This document shows, one piece after another, positions 10,401 through 17,276 of a DNA stretch of 18,863 nucleotides. Source of the stretch: Streptomyces sp. NRRL S-646 (GTDB lineage: Bacteria; Actinomycetota; Actinomycetes; Streptomycetales; Streptomycetaceae). A program made the position numbers and the translations under genes. The DNA lies in contig NZ_JODC01000050.1 of NCBI RefSeq assembly GCF_000720765.1, forward strand, positions 1 through 18,863, read 5' to 3'. Each line of letters starts with the position of its first letter. Position 1 is the first letter of the stretch. The notes under the pieces were generated by a model, which worked only from the letters and a program-made list of their open reading frames with translations, was not told where the DNA came from and did no database searches.

Positions 10401-11910
10401 GACGCACGGTCATGTCCGCATTGCGGTGCGGGCCGCGGGCGTGAACTTCCGCGACGTTCTCAACGCGCTCGGCATGTACCCCGGTGACGCGCGGGACTTC
10501 GGTCTGGAGGGTGCGGGTGTGGTGACCGGGGTCGGTCCCGGGGTGACCGGGCTCGCCGTCGGCGACCGCGTGATGGGGTTGTTCTCCGGTTCCTTCGGAC
10601 CGGTGGCGGTGGCGGATGCGCGGACGGTGGCCCGGGTTCCTGCGGGGTGGTCGTTCGCGCAGGCGGCGTCGGTGCCGATCGTGTTCCTCACGGCGTACTA
10701 CGCCCTCACCGACCTCGGTGGCCTTGAGGCCGGGGAGTCGGTGCTGGTGCATGCGGCGGCCGGTGGTGTGGGCATGGCCGCCACGCAGCTGGCACGGCAT
10801 CTCGGCGCCGAGGTGTTCGGTACGGCGAGTGCCGGCAAATGGGACACCCTGCGCGAGCTCGGTCTGGACGAGGCGCACATCGCCTCCTCCCGGGACACCG
10901 ACTTCGAGGCGGCGTTCCTCACGGCGACCGGCGGTCGTGGCATGGACGTCGTACTGGACTCGCTGGCCGGTGAGTTCGTCGATGCCTCACTGAGGTTGCT
11001 GCCACGTGGTGGCCGCTTCCTGGAGATGGGCAAGACCGATGTCCGGGACGCGGACGCGGTGGCTGCCGAGCACGCGGGCGTGACGTATCGGGCGTTCGAT
11101 CTGTGGGATGCCGGTCCGGAGCGGATCGGGGAGATGCTGGCCGACCTGGTCGCCCTGTTCGACGAGGGCGTGCTGGAACCCCTTCCGGTCACCTGCTGGG
11201 ACGTACGGCAGGCACCGGAGGCATTCCGGTATCTCTCGCAGGCCCGCCATGTCGGCAAGGTCGTCCTGACCGTCCCGGCACCGCTGCACCCGGACGGGAC
11301 CGTGCTGGTGACCGGCGGTACCGGTGGTCTGGGTGCGCTGGTGGCCCGGCACCTGGTCACCGAGCACGGTATCCGGCATCTGCTGCTGGCCAGCCGCCGC
11401 GGCCTGGAGGCCCCGGGCGCTGGTGAACTCGTCGCTGATTTGGCTGAGTTGGGTGCTCAGGTCGAGGTGGCGGCGGTTGATGTCGCCGACCGCGACCAGG
11501 TGGCCGCCATGCTGGACACCGTTTCCGCCGGCCACCCGCTGACCGCCGTGGTCCACACGGCCGGCGTCCTGGACGACGGTGTGGTCGCCTCCCTCACCCC
11601 GGACCGGCTGGTGAGGGTCATGCGCCCGAAGGCCGACGCGACGGTCCATCTGCACGAGCTGACGCGGGACGCCGACCTGTCCGCGTTCGTGGTCTTCTCC
11701 TCGGTCGCGGGGACGTTCGGCGGCGCGGGCCAGGCCAACTACGCGGCCGCCAACGCCTTCCTGGACGCCTTCGCCGTCACCCGCCGTTCCTCCGGCCTGC
11801 CCGCGACCGCCCTCGCCTGGGGCCCCTGGCGTCGCGGCCCTGCCGGCCATGCTCCGAGGCCTCGCCGCGGCGCCCGCGCGGCGCACGGCGTCCGTGGCGG
11901 ACGGCGCTGA
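1492..11910 (+). CDS. Type I modular PKS B, 5' part (module 1 and most of module 2), frameshifted
   Basis: As read this encodes 3472 residues. In order: N-terminal docking coiled coil (7-37), KS (38-461), AT (575-864), KR (980-1442), ACP (1477-1546), KS (1574-1997), AT (2109-2403), DH (2469-2748), KR structural half (2762-2940), ER (2952-3263) and KR catalytic half (from 3270). It extends a polyketide by two malonyl units; module 1 leaves a hydroxyl and module 2 would fully reduce. All catalytic motifs up to about 11829 are intact. After LAWGPW the frame continues for 27 Arg/Gly/Pro-rich codons unlike any PKS domain and stops at 11908-11910, while true PKS sequence continues in frame 2. This ORF therefore lacks the KR C-terminus, ACP, module 3 and docking tail that belong to it. 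The start is chosen from the AGGGA at 1477; GTG 1483 and ATG 1510 are alternatives. Confidence 0.93.
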   Translation: MAEDDKMDDKYVEYLKRLTAELRQTRRQLRDAEGRDREPIAIVAMSCRYPGGVDSPEELWRLVDEGGDAISGFPADRGWDVEAGYDPDPDKPGTFYALGGGFLHEASRFDADFFGISPREALAMDPQQRLLLEISWEAFERAGIDPGAVRGSSTGVFVGAATSGYGAGVSEFPDGVQGLLLAGNATSVASGRIAYTLGLEGPTVTVDTACSSSLVALHWACQALRRGECDMALAGGVAVMATPAMFYEFSRQRGLAADGRCKAFSDDADGTGWAEGAGILLVERLSDARRLGHPVLAVVRGTAINSDGASNGLTAPNGPAQQRVIRAALAGAGLAPADVDAVDAHGTGTSLGDPIEAQALLAAYGQDREQPLWLGSLKSNIGHTQSAAGVGSIIKMVEAMRHGVLPRTLHVSEPSRHVDWSAGAVRLLTEPVEWPGTDRPRRAAVSSFGISGTNAHAVIEQAPAPEAEPAEPAADSAAPAAEPRTLPVVPWPVSARSEEGLRAQAARLLARLREQPEPPRALDVGHALATTRAALEHRAIVLAADHDTAVRELTALAEGTPGTATVHGRTVRGATAFLFAGQGSQRLGMGRELYETYPVFAEAFDAVDAELPFSLREIVFGDDADRLKRTEYAQPALFALEVALFRLLEAWGVTPKFLLGHSVGELAAAHVAGVWSLADACRLVVARGRLMQALPAGGAMAALQATEEEVLPLLNDRVGIAAVNGPRAVVISGAADAVEEAAAHLRAQDRKVTALRVSHAFHSPLMEPMLQEFREVAESVTYHTPRLTIVSDVTGDTARPADLCSPDYWVRHVREPVRFADGIRLLAGRRVARFVELGPDGTLTALAQDCLPGDAVSAVPTLRKDRPEPAALMAAVAGAFAHGAPVDWPAVFAGTGARAVELPTYAFRRERYWLEPTPPGTAAAEETGGGDARFWTAVEKEDITALADTLDVDEGLVRPLVPALSSWWRGRRELGRVDGLRYRVGWQPLDPGADTPLTGRWLVAVPSGTADDARVRTVSDALAARGAEPVPWEYAPDEEREALAARLAGLGALAGILALPSGIDGELSPADFLFRTVRLVQALGDAQLTAPLWLATQGAVATARSDAAPEPSQAALWGLGRVAALELSDRWGGLVDLPRTLDRRAAGRLTAVLARPGDEDQLAVRASGVFVRRLSRAEEQPAPQTGASGWQPRGTVLITGGTGALGARVARWAAEQGAEHLVLTGRRGPDAPGAAELTAHLTALGARVTIEACDVADRAAVERLLGRHTVDAVVHAAGVTDTLPLPGLDTDRFRSVLAAKAHGAAHLDAVLRDQGDRPLDAFVLFSSIAGVWGSGGQTAYAAANAYLDGLAEQRRARGATATSVAWGPWAEGGMAAEDGAEEYLRRRGLAALDPDTALAALRRILQQDGTGQVVADVDWTRFTPGFTSTRPSPLLTGLPEAREALRTGQSGAEDDAAGTALKQRLTGRPAAERTRALLELIRTHAAAVLGHADARLLETRRAFRDSGFDSLTAVELRNRLTTETGLALPATLVFDHPTPVDLAAFVHGEMFGEPERGTADTASGAGRRDRSADDPIVIVGMGCRLPGDVTGPDELWDLVAAARDAVAEFPADRGWDLDALYHPEPGRPGTSYTRHGGFLTGVGDFDPAFFGISPREAVAMDPQQRLLLETSWEALERAAIAPGGLRGSRTGVFMGSNGQDYPALLLSTPDAGDGYLGTGNAAAVVSGRIAYVLGLEGPTLTVDTACSSSLVALHLAVQALRAGECDLALAGGVTVMSTPGAFLEFSRQRGLAADGRCKAFSDEADGTGWAEGVGVLVVERLSDARRHGHPVLAVVAGSAVNQDGASNGLTAPNGPAQQRVIRAALSDAGLAPADVDAVEAHGTGTTLGDPIEAQALLATYGQDRERPLWLGSLKSNIGHTQAAAGVAGIIKMVQAMRHGLLPSTLHADVPSTHVDWSAGAVELLTESTEWPSADRPRRAGISAFGVSGTNAHVIVEQAQEAEQAQGTEPTALPAADTGIGGPLPWVISGSTEDALREQAERLLAHADARLDLATVDLGLSLATTRTAFDHRAVVLGADREELLSVLSSLVMDEPAPGVVTGRAQAEGRTAFLFAGQGSQRLGMGRELYDTYPVFADAFDGACAHLDAELPRPLREVVFGDDAERLNRTEYAQPALFALEVALFRLLESWGVRPDVLAGHSIGEIAAAHVAGVWSLADACRLVVARGRLMQALPSGGAMVALQATEEEVLPLLGDRVGIAAVNGPRAVVVAGAADAVEEIAAHFRAQDRKVTALRVSHAFHSPLMEPMLAEFRTVAEGLSYEQPRLPLVSTVTGQTSTAEELCSPDHWVRHVRQAVRFSDAVHALEAEGVTRFLELGPDGTLTALAHASLADGEPVAVPALRPDRPEPATLLTATANLFAHGAEVTWSAFYPAARAVELPTYAFQHGRFWPRVTGAHLGDLRSAGLSAAGHPLLGAAVTLADSGAAVFTGRLSAQLQPWLAEHVVSGSVLLPGTAFLELALHAADRVGCGQVEELTLHTPLVLPDRGAVQLQVTVGAPDPSGRREIGVYSRPAAGSDTDDPDAEPWIQHASGTLLPEAAAPATEADARPPADAVEVPTDTLYERLADTGLSYGPLFRGLTSVRQHGDDLFAEAVLPDESAPDARRYGVHPALLDSVLHALGVAPTTADGGDASAPGLPFSWAGVTLHATGASRLHARLRVTGSGSVTVDLADPSGAPVATVESLTLRALTAPPADTTATGHTALLHRVDWTPLPLDAPADDMRNSTASALTASLPMSLPTSLPTTEVTGGEDALIRVELPAGDPAEAAHTATANVLELVRAWLAEERFEGARLVVITEGAVALDERASDPALAAVWGLVRAARAENPGRFALVDMDGTDESWAVLPAALSSGEAEVAVRAGVAFTPRLGRATSGRELALPAGESAWRLDIVEKGTLEGLALRPVPEAEAELTHGHVRIAVRAAGVNFRDVLNALGMYPGDARDFGLEGAGVVTGVGPGVTGLAVGDRVMGLFSGSFGPVAVADARTVARVPAGWSFAQAASVPIVFLTAYYALTDLGGLEAGESVLVHAAAGGVGMAATQLARHLGAEVFGTASAGKWDTLRELGLDEAHIASSRDTDFEAAFLTATGGRGMDVVLDSLAGEFVDASLRLLPRGGRFLEMGKTDVRDADAVAAEHAGVTYRAFDLWDAGPERIGEMLADLVALFDEGVLEPLPVTCWDVRQAPEAFRYLSQARHVGKVVLTVPAPLHPDGTVLVTGGTGGLGALVARHLVTEHGIRHLLLASRRGLEAPGAGELVADLAELGAQVEVAAVDVADRDQVAAMLDTVSAGHPLTAVVHTAGVLDDGVVASLTPDRLVRVMRPKADATVHLHELTRDADLSAFVVFSSVAGTFGGAGQANYAAANAFLDAFAVTRRSSGLPATALAWGPWRRGPAGHAPRPRRGARAAHGVRGGRR
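1510..1602 (+). other. N-terminal docking coiled coil of PKS B
   Basis: The segment [20 protein letters not shown] followed by QLRDAE is the heptad-patterned helix that precedes the first KS in actinobacterial PKS subunits (compare [14 protein letters not shown] here with [14 protein letters not shown] in PKS C). It should form a parallel coiled coil in the dimer and receive the docking helix of PKS A. It runs directly into [11 protein letters not shown], the start of the KS. Confidence 0.88.
1603..6129 (+). other. PKS module 1: KS-AT(malonyl)-KR(A-type)-ACP
   Basis: KS 1603-2874 has the active Cys in DTACSSS (2119) and His in DAHGTGT (2524) and NIGHT (2638). AT 3214-4083 has GHSVG (Ser 3475) and HAFH (3766-3777), the malonyl-CoA signature. 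A linker with FWTAV and [11 protein letters not shown] at about 4285-4428 matches the dimerisation element of modules without DH. KR 4429-5817 has [11 protein letters not shown] in place of LDD (5329-5337), the A-type Trp in GVWGS (5485) and catalytic Tyr 5509 and Asn 5521; Gln rather than His precedes the Tyr, suggesting A1. ACP 5920-6129 has Ser 6019 in GFDSL. Predicted outcome: one malonate-derived unit with an L-configured beta-hydroxyl. Two oddities: Asp replaces Glu before the first KS His (2518), and AT is four residues shorter than module 2 near 3301-3325. Confidence 0.93.
9865..9900 (+). repeat. Three tandem 12-base units ([12 protein letters not shown]) in module 2 KR structural half
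   Basis: Three consecutive 12-base units (TCTCTGCCGATG, TCCCTGCCGACG, TCTCTCCCGACG) differ at one to three bases and encode [12 protein letters not shown]. They lie between the start of the KR structural half ([10 protein letters not shown]) and its Rossmann-like strands. The length multiple keeps the frame. Probably a surface loop expanded by replication slippage. Confidence 0.75.
11281..11820 (+). repeat. KR catalytic block duplicated from/with 1-540
   Basis: Bases 1-540 and 11281-11820 align with no gaps at a constant offset of 11280. Line-by-line counting gives about 84 differences in 540 (about 84% identity). The differences are uneven: 301-360 versus 11581-11640 differ at only 3 of 60 positions, while 181-240 versus 11461-11520 differ at about 17. 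Both copies begin at the ER-KR linker [12 protein letters not shown]. This fits a shared module ancestry with patchy homogenisation. Confidence 0.85.
11827..11849 (+). other. Deletion/frameshift junction in module 2 KR
   Basis: Frame 1 reads LAWGPW up to 11829 and then loses PKS similarity. Frame 2 from 11828 reads [19 protein letters not shown], matching the gene A segment [16 protein letters not shown]. Alignment to gene A has an offset of 11280 before the junction and 11086 after it (ATG 11849 against CTG 763), so this copy is 194 bases shorter. 194 leaves remainder 2 on division by 3, which exactly explains the move from frame 1 to frame 2. About 65 residues of the KR C-terminus (the substrate-lid region) are gone. 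Biological deletion and sequencing or assembly error both fit. Confidence 0.88.
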
Positions 11911-14900
11911 GGCGGGGGAGAGCTTCCAGACCCGGCTCACGGCGCTTCCGCGCGCCGAGCGGGAGACGGCGGTCCTGGATCTCGTACGCACGCAGACGGC
12001 GCTGGTGCTGGGGCACGCAGGAGCGGACTCCGTGGAGGCCGGCCGGGACTTCCGCGGCCTCGGAATCGACTCGCTCACCGCCGTCGAACTGCGCAACCGT
12101 CTGAACGCGGCGACCGGACTGCGGTTGCCCGCGACCCTGGTGTTCGACTATCCGTCGCCGCAGGCGCTCGCCCGCCACATCGGCGCCGAACTCCTCGACG
12201 CCGAGCCCCCGGCCGAAGGCGCTGCCGCGACCGGTACCGCGCCCGGGAGCACGGTCCCGGCCGTCCGCATCGCCGACCAGGCCGACGACGACGCACGCAT
12301 CGCGATCGTGGGGCTCGGCTGCCGATTCCCCGGAGGTGTGCGCGGCCCGGAGGAGTTCTGGCGGCTGCTGGCCGACGGGGTGGACGCGATCGGTGCGCCG
12401 CCCGCGGACCGAGGCTGGCAGGCGGACGGGGTCGAGGGCGGATTCCTGTACGACGCCGCAGAGTTCGACGCGGACTTCTTCGGGATCTCGCCGCGCGAGG
12501 CGCTCGCGATGGACCCGCAGCAGCGGCTGCTGCTGGAGATCTCCTGGGAGGCGCTGGAGCGGGCCGCGATCGACCCGCGCGGGCTGCACGGTTCCCGTAC
12601 CGGTGTGTTCGTCGGCACGAACTACCAGGGCTACGGGTCGGCCGCGCACGCGGTCCCCGAGGACGCGCAGGGACAGCTGCTCACCGGGCACGCCGCGAGC
12701 GTGGCCTCCGGCCGGGTCGCCTATGTGCTGGGCCTGGAGGGCCCGGCGGTCACCGTGGACACGGCTTGCTCGTCCTCCCTCGTGGCCCTGCACTGGGCGG
12801 CGCAGTCGCTGCGTTCCGGCGAGTGCGATCTGGCGCTCGCGGGCGGTGTGACGGTGATGGCGACGCCGGGCGCGTTCGCCGAGTTCGACCGGCAGGGCGG
12901 TCTCGCCGGTGACAACCGCTGCAAGGCCTTCTCGGACGACGCCGACGGCACCGGCTGGGGCGAGGGCGCAGGCGTCCTGCTGCTGGAGCGGCTCTCCGAC
13001 GCCCGCCGCAACGGACACCCGGTGCTCGCCGTGGTCCGCGGCAGTGCCGTCAACTCGGACGGCGCCAGCAACGGTCTGACCGCGCCCAACGGACCCTCGC
13101 AGCAGCGGGTCATCCGGGCCGCGCTGGCGGCGGGCGGGCTCACCCCGGCCGACGTGGACGCGGTGGAGGCGCACGGCACCGGCACCAAGCTCGGGGATCC
13201 GATCGAGGCGCAGGCCCTGCTCGCCACCTATGGCCAGGACCGCGAACAGCCCCTGTGGCTGGGGTCGGTGAAGTCCAACATCGGGCACACCCAGGCCGCC
13301 GCCGGCGTCGCCGGTGTCATCAAGACGGTGCTGGCGATGCGGCACGGGACGCTGCCGCGCACCCTGCACGTCACACGACCGACGACGCACGTCGACTGGA
13401 CGGCGGGCCGGATCCAGCTGCTGGCCGAGCCGGAGCCCTGGGCGCGCACGGGACGGCCCCGGCGGGCGGCGGTGTCGTCGTTCGGCATCAGCGGCACCAA
13501 CGCCCATGTCGTCCTGGAGGAAGGCACCGAGGAGCAGGCCCCCGCGGAGCCGCAGGCCACGGACGGCCCGGAGCGCGGGCCGGTCGCCTGGCCGCTGAGC
13601 GGACGGTCGGCCGTCGCCCTGCGCGGCCAGGCCGAACGGCTCCGCGCCCGGTTGACCGCCCGCCCGGAGTCGTCCCCCGCCGACGTGGCCCACTCCCTGG
13701 CCACCGGCCGCGCGGTGTTCGAGCACCGGGCCGTGGTGGTCGCCGAGGACCGGGAGGAACTCCTGGCCGGGCTGTCCGCAATCGGCCGCGGAGAGGACGC
13801 CGCCGGCGTGGTGAGCGGCCGCACCGGGCCGTGGGGCCGTACGGCATTCCTGTTCAGCGGGCAGGGCTCACAGCGGCCCGGTATGGGCCGGGAACTCCTC
13901 GACCGGTTCCCGGTGTACGCCGATGCCTTCCACCGTGTCTGCGACGCGTTCGCCCCGCACCTCGACGTGCCGCTGGCCGACGTCGTACTGGCCGAGGAGG
14001 GCACGGAACCGGCCCGGCTGCTGGACCGCACCGCCTACACCCAGCCCGCGCTCTTCGCCGTGCACGTGGCGCTCTACGAACTGGTGCGCTCGTGGGGGGG
14101 CACGCCGGACGCGCTGATGGGGCACTCCATCGGCGAACTGTCCGCCGCGCACGTCTCCGGAGTGCTGTCGCTGCCGGACGCGTGCGCGCTGGTGGCCGCC
14201 CGCGGCCGGCTGATGGAGGCGCTGCCCGAGGGCGGCGCGATGACCGCCGTACAGGCGTCCGAGGACGAGGTGCTGCCCCTGCTGGACGAAAGGGTCTCCA
14301 TCGCCGCCGTCAACGGGCCGGCAGCGGTGGTCGTCTCCGGTGACGAGGACGCCGTGTCGGACATTGACGGGCATTTCGCCGCGCTGGGCCGAAAGACTAG
14401 GCGTTTGCGGGTCAGCCATGCGTTTCACTCGGCGCATATGGACGCGATGCTTGCGGAGTTCGAGGAGGTCGCGCGCGGCGTGAAGTACGACGCGCCCGCG
14501 ATCCCGATCGTCTCCAACGTGACGGGGAACCGGGCCACCGAGGCCGAACTGACCTCGCCCGACCACTGGGTGCGGCATGTGCGGCAGACCGTGCGCTTCG
14601 CCGACGGCGTACGCCGCCTCGGCGAGGACGGTGTCGGTACGTTCGTGGAACTCGGGCCGGACGGCTCACTGACCGCGATGACCCTCGACACCCTTCAGGA
14701 GTCCGAGCCCGCTGTCGCCGGCATCCCGGTGCTGCGCCGGGGCCGGCCCGAGCCGGTCGCCGCGCTGCTGGCCGCAGGGGCACTGCACGTACGCGGCCTC
14801 GCCGCCGCGCCGACCGGGCTGACCGGCCCGGCCCGTACGGTGGGACTGCCGACCTACGCCTTCCAGCGCAGCCGCTACTGGCTGGAGGCGGCCAAGCCCG

Positions 14901-17107
14901 CCGACGCCGAGCGCCCGAGCGACGGCGACCTGGTCGACGACGAGTTCTGGGCCGCCGTCGAGCGCGGCGACCTGGGCGAGCTCACCGAGCGCCCCGACCT
15001 CGGCGACGACACCCCCCTCAGCGAACTGCTGCCCGCCCTGTCGTCCTGGCGGCGCCGCCGCCGCGAGAGTTCCGCGCTCGACTCCTGCTCCTACAGCGTG
15101 CTCTGGCGGCCGGTACCGGACGGCCCGTCATCCGTGCTGTCGGGCACCTGGCTGCTGGCGCTGCCCGCCTCCCGGACCGACGATCCCTGGACGAACACGC
15201 TCACCGAGGGCCTGACCGCGCACGGTGCGCAGATCGTGCCGCTCACCGTGGACTGCGCCCTCACCGACCGGGCCGCGCTCGGCGAACAGCTGCGCAAGCT
15301 CCCCGAACGGGACACCCTGCAGGGCGTGCTGTCGCTGCTCGCCCTCGACCAGGAGCCCGCCGTGGCCGGCCTGGACGGGGCCGCCGCAGCCGGCAGCGCC
15401 GCCACCCCGGCCGGTCTGGGCGCGCAGCTCGCCCTGACGCAGGCACTCGGCGACCTGGAGATCGGCGCCCCGCTGTGGTGCGCCACCGTCGGAGCGGTCG
15501 CCGCCACCGAACGCGAGAGCGTGACCGCACCGGAACAGGCCGCCGTCTGGGGCCTCGGTCGGGTCGCCGCGCTCGAACAGCCGCAGCGCTGGGGCGGTCT
15601 CGTCGACCTCCCCGCCGACCTCGACAGCCGCAGCGCCGAACGGCTCGCCGGACTGCTCTCCGGCACCACGGGCGAGGACCAGAGCGCCGTACGGTCCGCC
15701 GGAGTCTTCGCCCGCCGCCTGGTGCACGCCCGGCCGTCCACGACCGAGGCACCCGAGTGGAACTGCACGGACCAGACCGTGCTGATCACCGGCGGCACCG
15801 GATCGCTCGGCGCCCGGGTCGCGCGCCGCCTCGCCGAGCGCGGTGCCCGGCATCTGGTCCTGGTCGGCCGCCGGGGCCCCGACGCCGAAGGCGCCGAAGC
15901 ACTGCGCGCCGAACTCGCCGCCGTGGGCGCCGAAGTGACCCTCGCCGCCTGCGACACCGCCGACGCCGACGCCCTGGCCGCGCTCCTCGCCGAGCACCCG
16001 GTGGACGCCGTGGTGCACGCGGCCGGAGTCCTGGACGACGGGCTGCTCCAGGCGTTGACGCCGGAGCGTCTGGAGGCGGTGCTGCGGCCGAAGCTGGCCG
16101 CCGCCCGTAACCTCGACAGGCTCACCCGCGACCGCGAACTCTCGGCGTTCGTCCTGTTCTCCTCCTTCGCCGGCACGGTCGGCTCGGCGGGCCAGGGCAA
16201 CTACGCCGCCGCCAACGCCTACCTCGACGCGCTCGCCGCCCGGCGCCGCGCCGAGGGACTGCCCGCCACCTCCGTCGCCTGGGGCCCCTGGGCCGGCGGC
16301 GGAATGGCCGGCGGCGACGACGCGGAAGCACGGCTGCGGGGCGGCGGTGTCGTCCCGCTCGACCCGGACGCGGCGCTCGCCGCCCTCGACCGGGCAGTGG
16401 CCCGCGCCGACGCCCAGCTGACCGTCGCCGAGCTGACCTGGGACCGCTTTGTGCCCGGGTTCACCGCCGTGCGGCCCGCCCCGCTGCTCGCCGAACTGCC
16501 TGAAGCCCAGGCCCTGGTGCGCCAGGCGCGGGAGCGGGACGGCGGTGCGCAGGCGGAGGGCGGCGCGCTGGGCACCCGGCTCGCCGGACTCGCCGAGGCC
16601 GAGCAGGAACGGCTGCTGACCCAGCTGGTCCGCGACCACGTCGCCACCGTGCTGGGCCACGGCTCCGCCGACGCGGTCGACGCGGACCGCGCCTTCAACG
16701 AACTCGGCTTCGACTCGCTGATGGCGGTGGAACTGCGCAACAGGCTCGGTGTGGCGGCCGGCCTCCAACTGCCCGCCACGCTCCTGTTCGACCAGCCCAC
16801 ACCACGGGTCCTCGCCCGCCATCTGCGGTCGCTGACCGTGACCGAGGGCGGCGGCGCCCCCGCGCTGGACGCCCTGGACCAGTTGGAGGCCGCTCTGACC
16901 GGGCTCGCCGAGGACGACGCGCAGCGCGGCCGGATCGCCTCCCGCCTGCTGGCGCTCGCCACCCGCTGGAACGGCCAGGCCCAAGCGCCGGCCGAACGGA
17001 CGGACGACAGCGACGGCGGCGGCGACAGCGACCTTCAGGACCGGATCGAATCCGCCGGCGCCGAGGAGATCTTCGCCCTCATCGACAACGACCTGGGCCT
17101 CTCATGA
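11849..17107 (+). CDS. Type I modular PKS B, 3' part (module 2 ACP, module 3, docking), frame 2
   Basis: This is the continuation of PKS B after the frameshift, 1752 residues from ATG 11849; PKS-like sequence in this frame is recognisable from 11828. The ATG is an internal Met (AMLRGL) without a ribosome binding site, so it is probably not a natural start. Order by residue: ACP (42-115, Ser75), KS (149-557, Cys307, His442, His480), AT (665-964, Ser760, HAFH 857-860), dimerisation element (about 1031-1081), KR (1082-1554, TGGTG at 1314, LDD at 1395, Tyr1452), ACP (1589-1662, Ser1623) and C-terminal docking (1672-1752). It would receive the module 2 chain, add one malonate unit and leave a D-type beta-hydroxyl. 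If the frameshift is real this part is untranslated or made only by rare internal initiation. Its TGA overlaps the ATG at 17104. Confidence 0.9.
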   Translation: MLRGLAAAPARRTASVADGAEAGESFQTRLTALPRAERETAVLDLVRTQTALVLGHAGADSVEAGRDFRGLGIDSLTAVELRNRLNAATGLRLPATLVFDYPSPQALARHIGAELLDAEPPAEGAAATGTAPGSTVPAVRIADQADDDARIAIVGLGCRFPGGVRGPEEFWRLLADGVDAIGAPPADRGWQADGVEGGFLYDAAEFDADFFGISPREALAMDPQQRLLLEISWEALERAAIDPRGLHGSRTGVFVGTNYQGYGSAAHAVPEDAQGQLLTGHAASVASGRVAYVLGLEGPAVTVDTACSSSLVALHWAAQSLRSGECDLALAGGVTVMATPGAFAEFDRQGGLAGDNRCKAFSDDADGTGWGEGAGVLLLERLSDARRNGHPVLAVVRGSAVNSDGASNGLTAPNGPSQQRVIRAALAAGGLTPADVDAVEAHGTGTKLGDPIEAQALLATYGQDREQPLWLGSVKSNIGHTQAAAGVAGVIKTVLAMRHGTLPRTLHVTRPTTHVDWTAGRIQLLAEPEPWARTGRPRRAAVSSFGISGTNAHVVLEEGTEEQAPAEPQATDGPERGPVAWPLSGRSAVALRGQAERLRARLTARPESSPADVAHSLATGRAVFEHRAVVVAEDREELLAGLSAIGRGEDAAGVVSGRTGPWGRTAFLFSGQGSQRPGMGRELLDRFPVYADAFHRVCDAFAPHLDVPLADVVLAEEGTEPARLLDRTAYTQPALFAVHVALYELVRSWGGTPDALMGHSIGELSAAHVSGVLSLPDACALVAARGRLMEALPEGGAMTAVQASEDEVLPLLDERVSIAAVNGPAAVVVSGDEDAVSDIDGHFAALGRKTRRLRVSHAFHSAHMDAMLAEFEEVARGVKYDAPAIPIVSNVTGNRATEAELTSPDHWVRHVRQTVRFADGVRRLGEDGVGTFVELGPDGSLTAMTLDTLQESEPAVAGIPVLRRGRPEPVAALLAAGALHVRGLAAAPTGLTGPARTVGLPTYAFQRSRYWLEAAKPADAERPSDGDLVDDEFWAAVERGDLGELTERPDLGDDTPLSELLPALSSWRRRRRESSALDSCSYSVLWRPVPDGPSSVLSGTWLLALPASRTDDPWTNTLTEGLTAHGAQIVPLTVDCALTDRAALGEQLRKLPERDTLQGVLSLLALDQEPAVAGLDGAAAAGSAATPAGLGAQLALTQALGDLEIGAPLWCATVGAVAATERESVTAPEQAAVWGLGRVAALEQPQRWGGLVDLPADLDSRSAERLAGLLSGTTGEDQSAVRSAGVFARRLVHARPSTTEAPEWNCTDQTVLITGGTGSLGARVARRLAERGARHLVLVGRRGPDAEGAEALRAELAAVGAEVTLAACDTADADALAALLAEHPVDAVVHAAGVLDDGLLQALTPERLEAVLRPKLAAARNLDRLTRDRELSAFVLFSSFAGTVGSAGQGNYAAANAYLDALAARRRAEGLPATSVAWGPWAGGGMAGGDDAEARLRGGGVVPLDPDAALAALDRAVARADAQLTVAELTWDRFVPGFTAVRPAPLLAELPEAQALVRQARERDGGAQAEGGALGTRLAGLAEAEQERLLTQLVRDHVATVLGHGSADAVDADRAFNELGFDSLMAVELRNRLGVAAGLQLPATLLFDQPTPRVLARHLRSLTVTEGGGAPALDALDQLEAALTGLAEDDAQRGRIASRLLALATRWNGQAQAPAERTDDSDGGGDSDLQDRIESAGAEEIFALIDNDLGLS
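12293..16834 (+). other. PKS module 3: KS-AT(malonyl)-KR(B-type)-ACP
   Basis: KS 12293-13519 has Cys 12767 in DTACSSS and His 13172 and 13286. Between PADRGW and GGFL it has 6 residues where the other three KSs have 20, and it reads [11 protein letters not shown] where they read [12 protein letters not shown] 13841-14740 has GHSIG (Ser 14126) and HAFH (14417), malonyl type, but is clearly more divergent than ATs 1 and 2. A dimerisation element ([10 protein letters not shown] ... [11 protein letters not shown]) lies at 14939-15091. KR 15092-16510 has TGGTGSLG (15788), LDD (16031) and Tyr 16202 with no A-type Trp, so B-type. ACP 16613-16834 has Ser 16715 in GFDSL. There is no DH or ER, so the beta-hydroxyl remains. 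Confidence 0.92.
16862..17104 (+). other. C-terminal docking domain of PKS B
   Basis: The helix [14 protein letters not shown] and the helix [13 protein letters not shown] are followed by an Asp/Gly-rich linker and a terminal helix with [13 protein letters not shown]. The arrangement is the same as the docking tail of PKS A. Expected partner: the N-terminal coiled coil of PKS C at 17178-17276. It is encoded only in frame 2, downstream of the frameshift, so the truncated PKS B reading would lack it. Confidence 0.85.
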
Positions 17108-17181
17108 CCGGCACGACGACCACGACGACCACGGCCACCGCCATGGCCGACACGACCTTCCAGGTGGGGGAGTACGCGTGA
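17104..17181 (+). CDS. 25-residue Thr-rich mini-ORF bridging PKS B and PKS C
   Basis: ATG 17104 overlaps the TGA of PKS B (ATGA) and the TGA of this frame (17179-17181) overlaps the GTG of PKS C (GTGA). The peptide is Thr-rich (residues 4-10 are all Thr), with a second Met at 14 and an end of TFQVGEYA. Two copies of the 9-base unit CACGACGAC occur at 17112-17129. It resembles no family I know. It may be only an intergenic spacer that happens to be open, but the overlap at both ends would let a ribosome finishing PKS B re-initiate and be delivered to the PKS C start. A functional peptide is unlikely; a translational-coupling role is speculative. Confidence 0.3.
   Translation: MTGTTTTTTTATAMADTTFQVGEYA
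17166..17172 (+). promoter_or_regulatory. Ribosome binding site of PKS C
   Basis: GGGGGAG lies 5 bases before GTG 17178. No ATG, GTG or TTG occurs in the same frame between 17103 and 17178, so this GTG is the first possible start. The peptide [18 protein letters not shown] has the length expected for a docking helix leading into the KS. Confidence 0.75.
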
Positions 17182-17276
17182 ACGAGCAGGAAAAGCTCCT
17201 CAGCTACCTCAAGAAGGTCACCGGCGATCTCCACGAGACCCGCAAGCGGCTGCGCGAGGCGGAATCAGCGTCCCGG
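17178..17276 (+). other. N-terminal docking coiled coil of PKS C
   Basis: [20 protein letters not shown] is the same heptad-type helix as at the start of PKS B and precedes [11 protein letters not shown] of the KS. It should recognise the docking tail of PKS B (16862-17104) and receive the chain made by module 3. Confidence 0.87.

Larger units (their letters stand above)
6211..12193 (+). other. PKS module 2: KS-AT(malonyl)-DH-ER-KR(defective)-ACP
   Basis: KS 6211-7482 has Cys 6727 and His 7132 and 7246. AT 7816-8700 has GHSIG (Ser 8089) and HAFH (8380), malonyl type. DH 8896-9735 has [10 protein letters not shown], fitting HxxxGxxxxP (His 8995), and HPALLD with catalytic Asp 9508. The KR structural half is at about 9775-10310. 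ER 10345-11280 has the NADPH loop [10 protein letters not shown] (10750-10779). The KR catalytic half starts at about 11299 with [11 protein letters not shown] (11569, B-type), Ser 11701, Tyr 11740 and Asn 11752, but its last portion is missing and the frame changes. ACP 11972-12193 lies in frame 2 with Ser 12071 in GIDSL. An intact module would fully reduce a malonate unit. With the KR broken, DH and ER would have no substrate. Confidence 0.92.

Noticed and set aside
11821..11849. Programmed ribosomal frameshift joining the two parts of PKS B
   Set aside because: A frameshift alone would not restore the roughly 65 missing KR residues, and no slippery heptamer with a following structure is evident. 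Deletion or sequence error explains all the data.
14094..14100. Run of seven G residues in AT3 as a possible indel site
   Set aside because: The frame is maintained on both sides ([10 protein letters not shown] then GHSIG), so there is no evidence of an error, although WGG differs from WGV in the other ATs.
11849..17107. 3' part of PKS B as an independent gene starting at ATG 11849
   Set aside because: It would begin in the tail of a KR with no ribosome binding site and no docking domain, and the PKS-like frame is already readable before the ATG.
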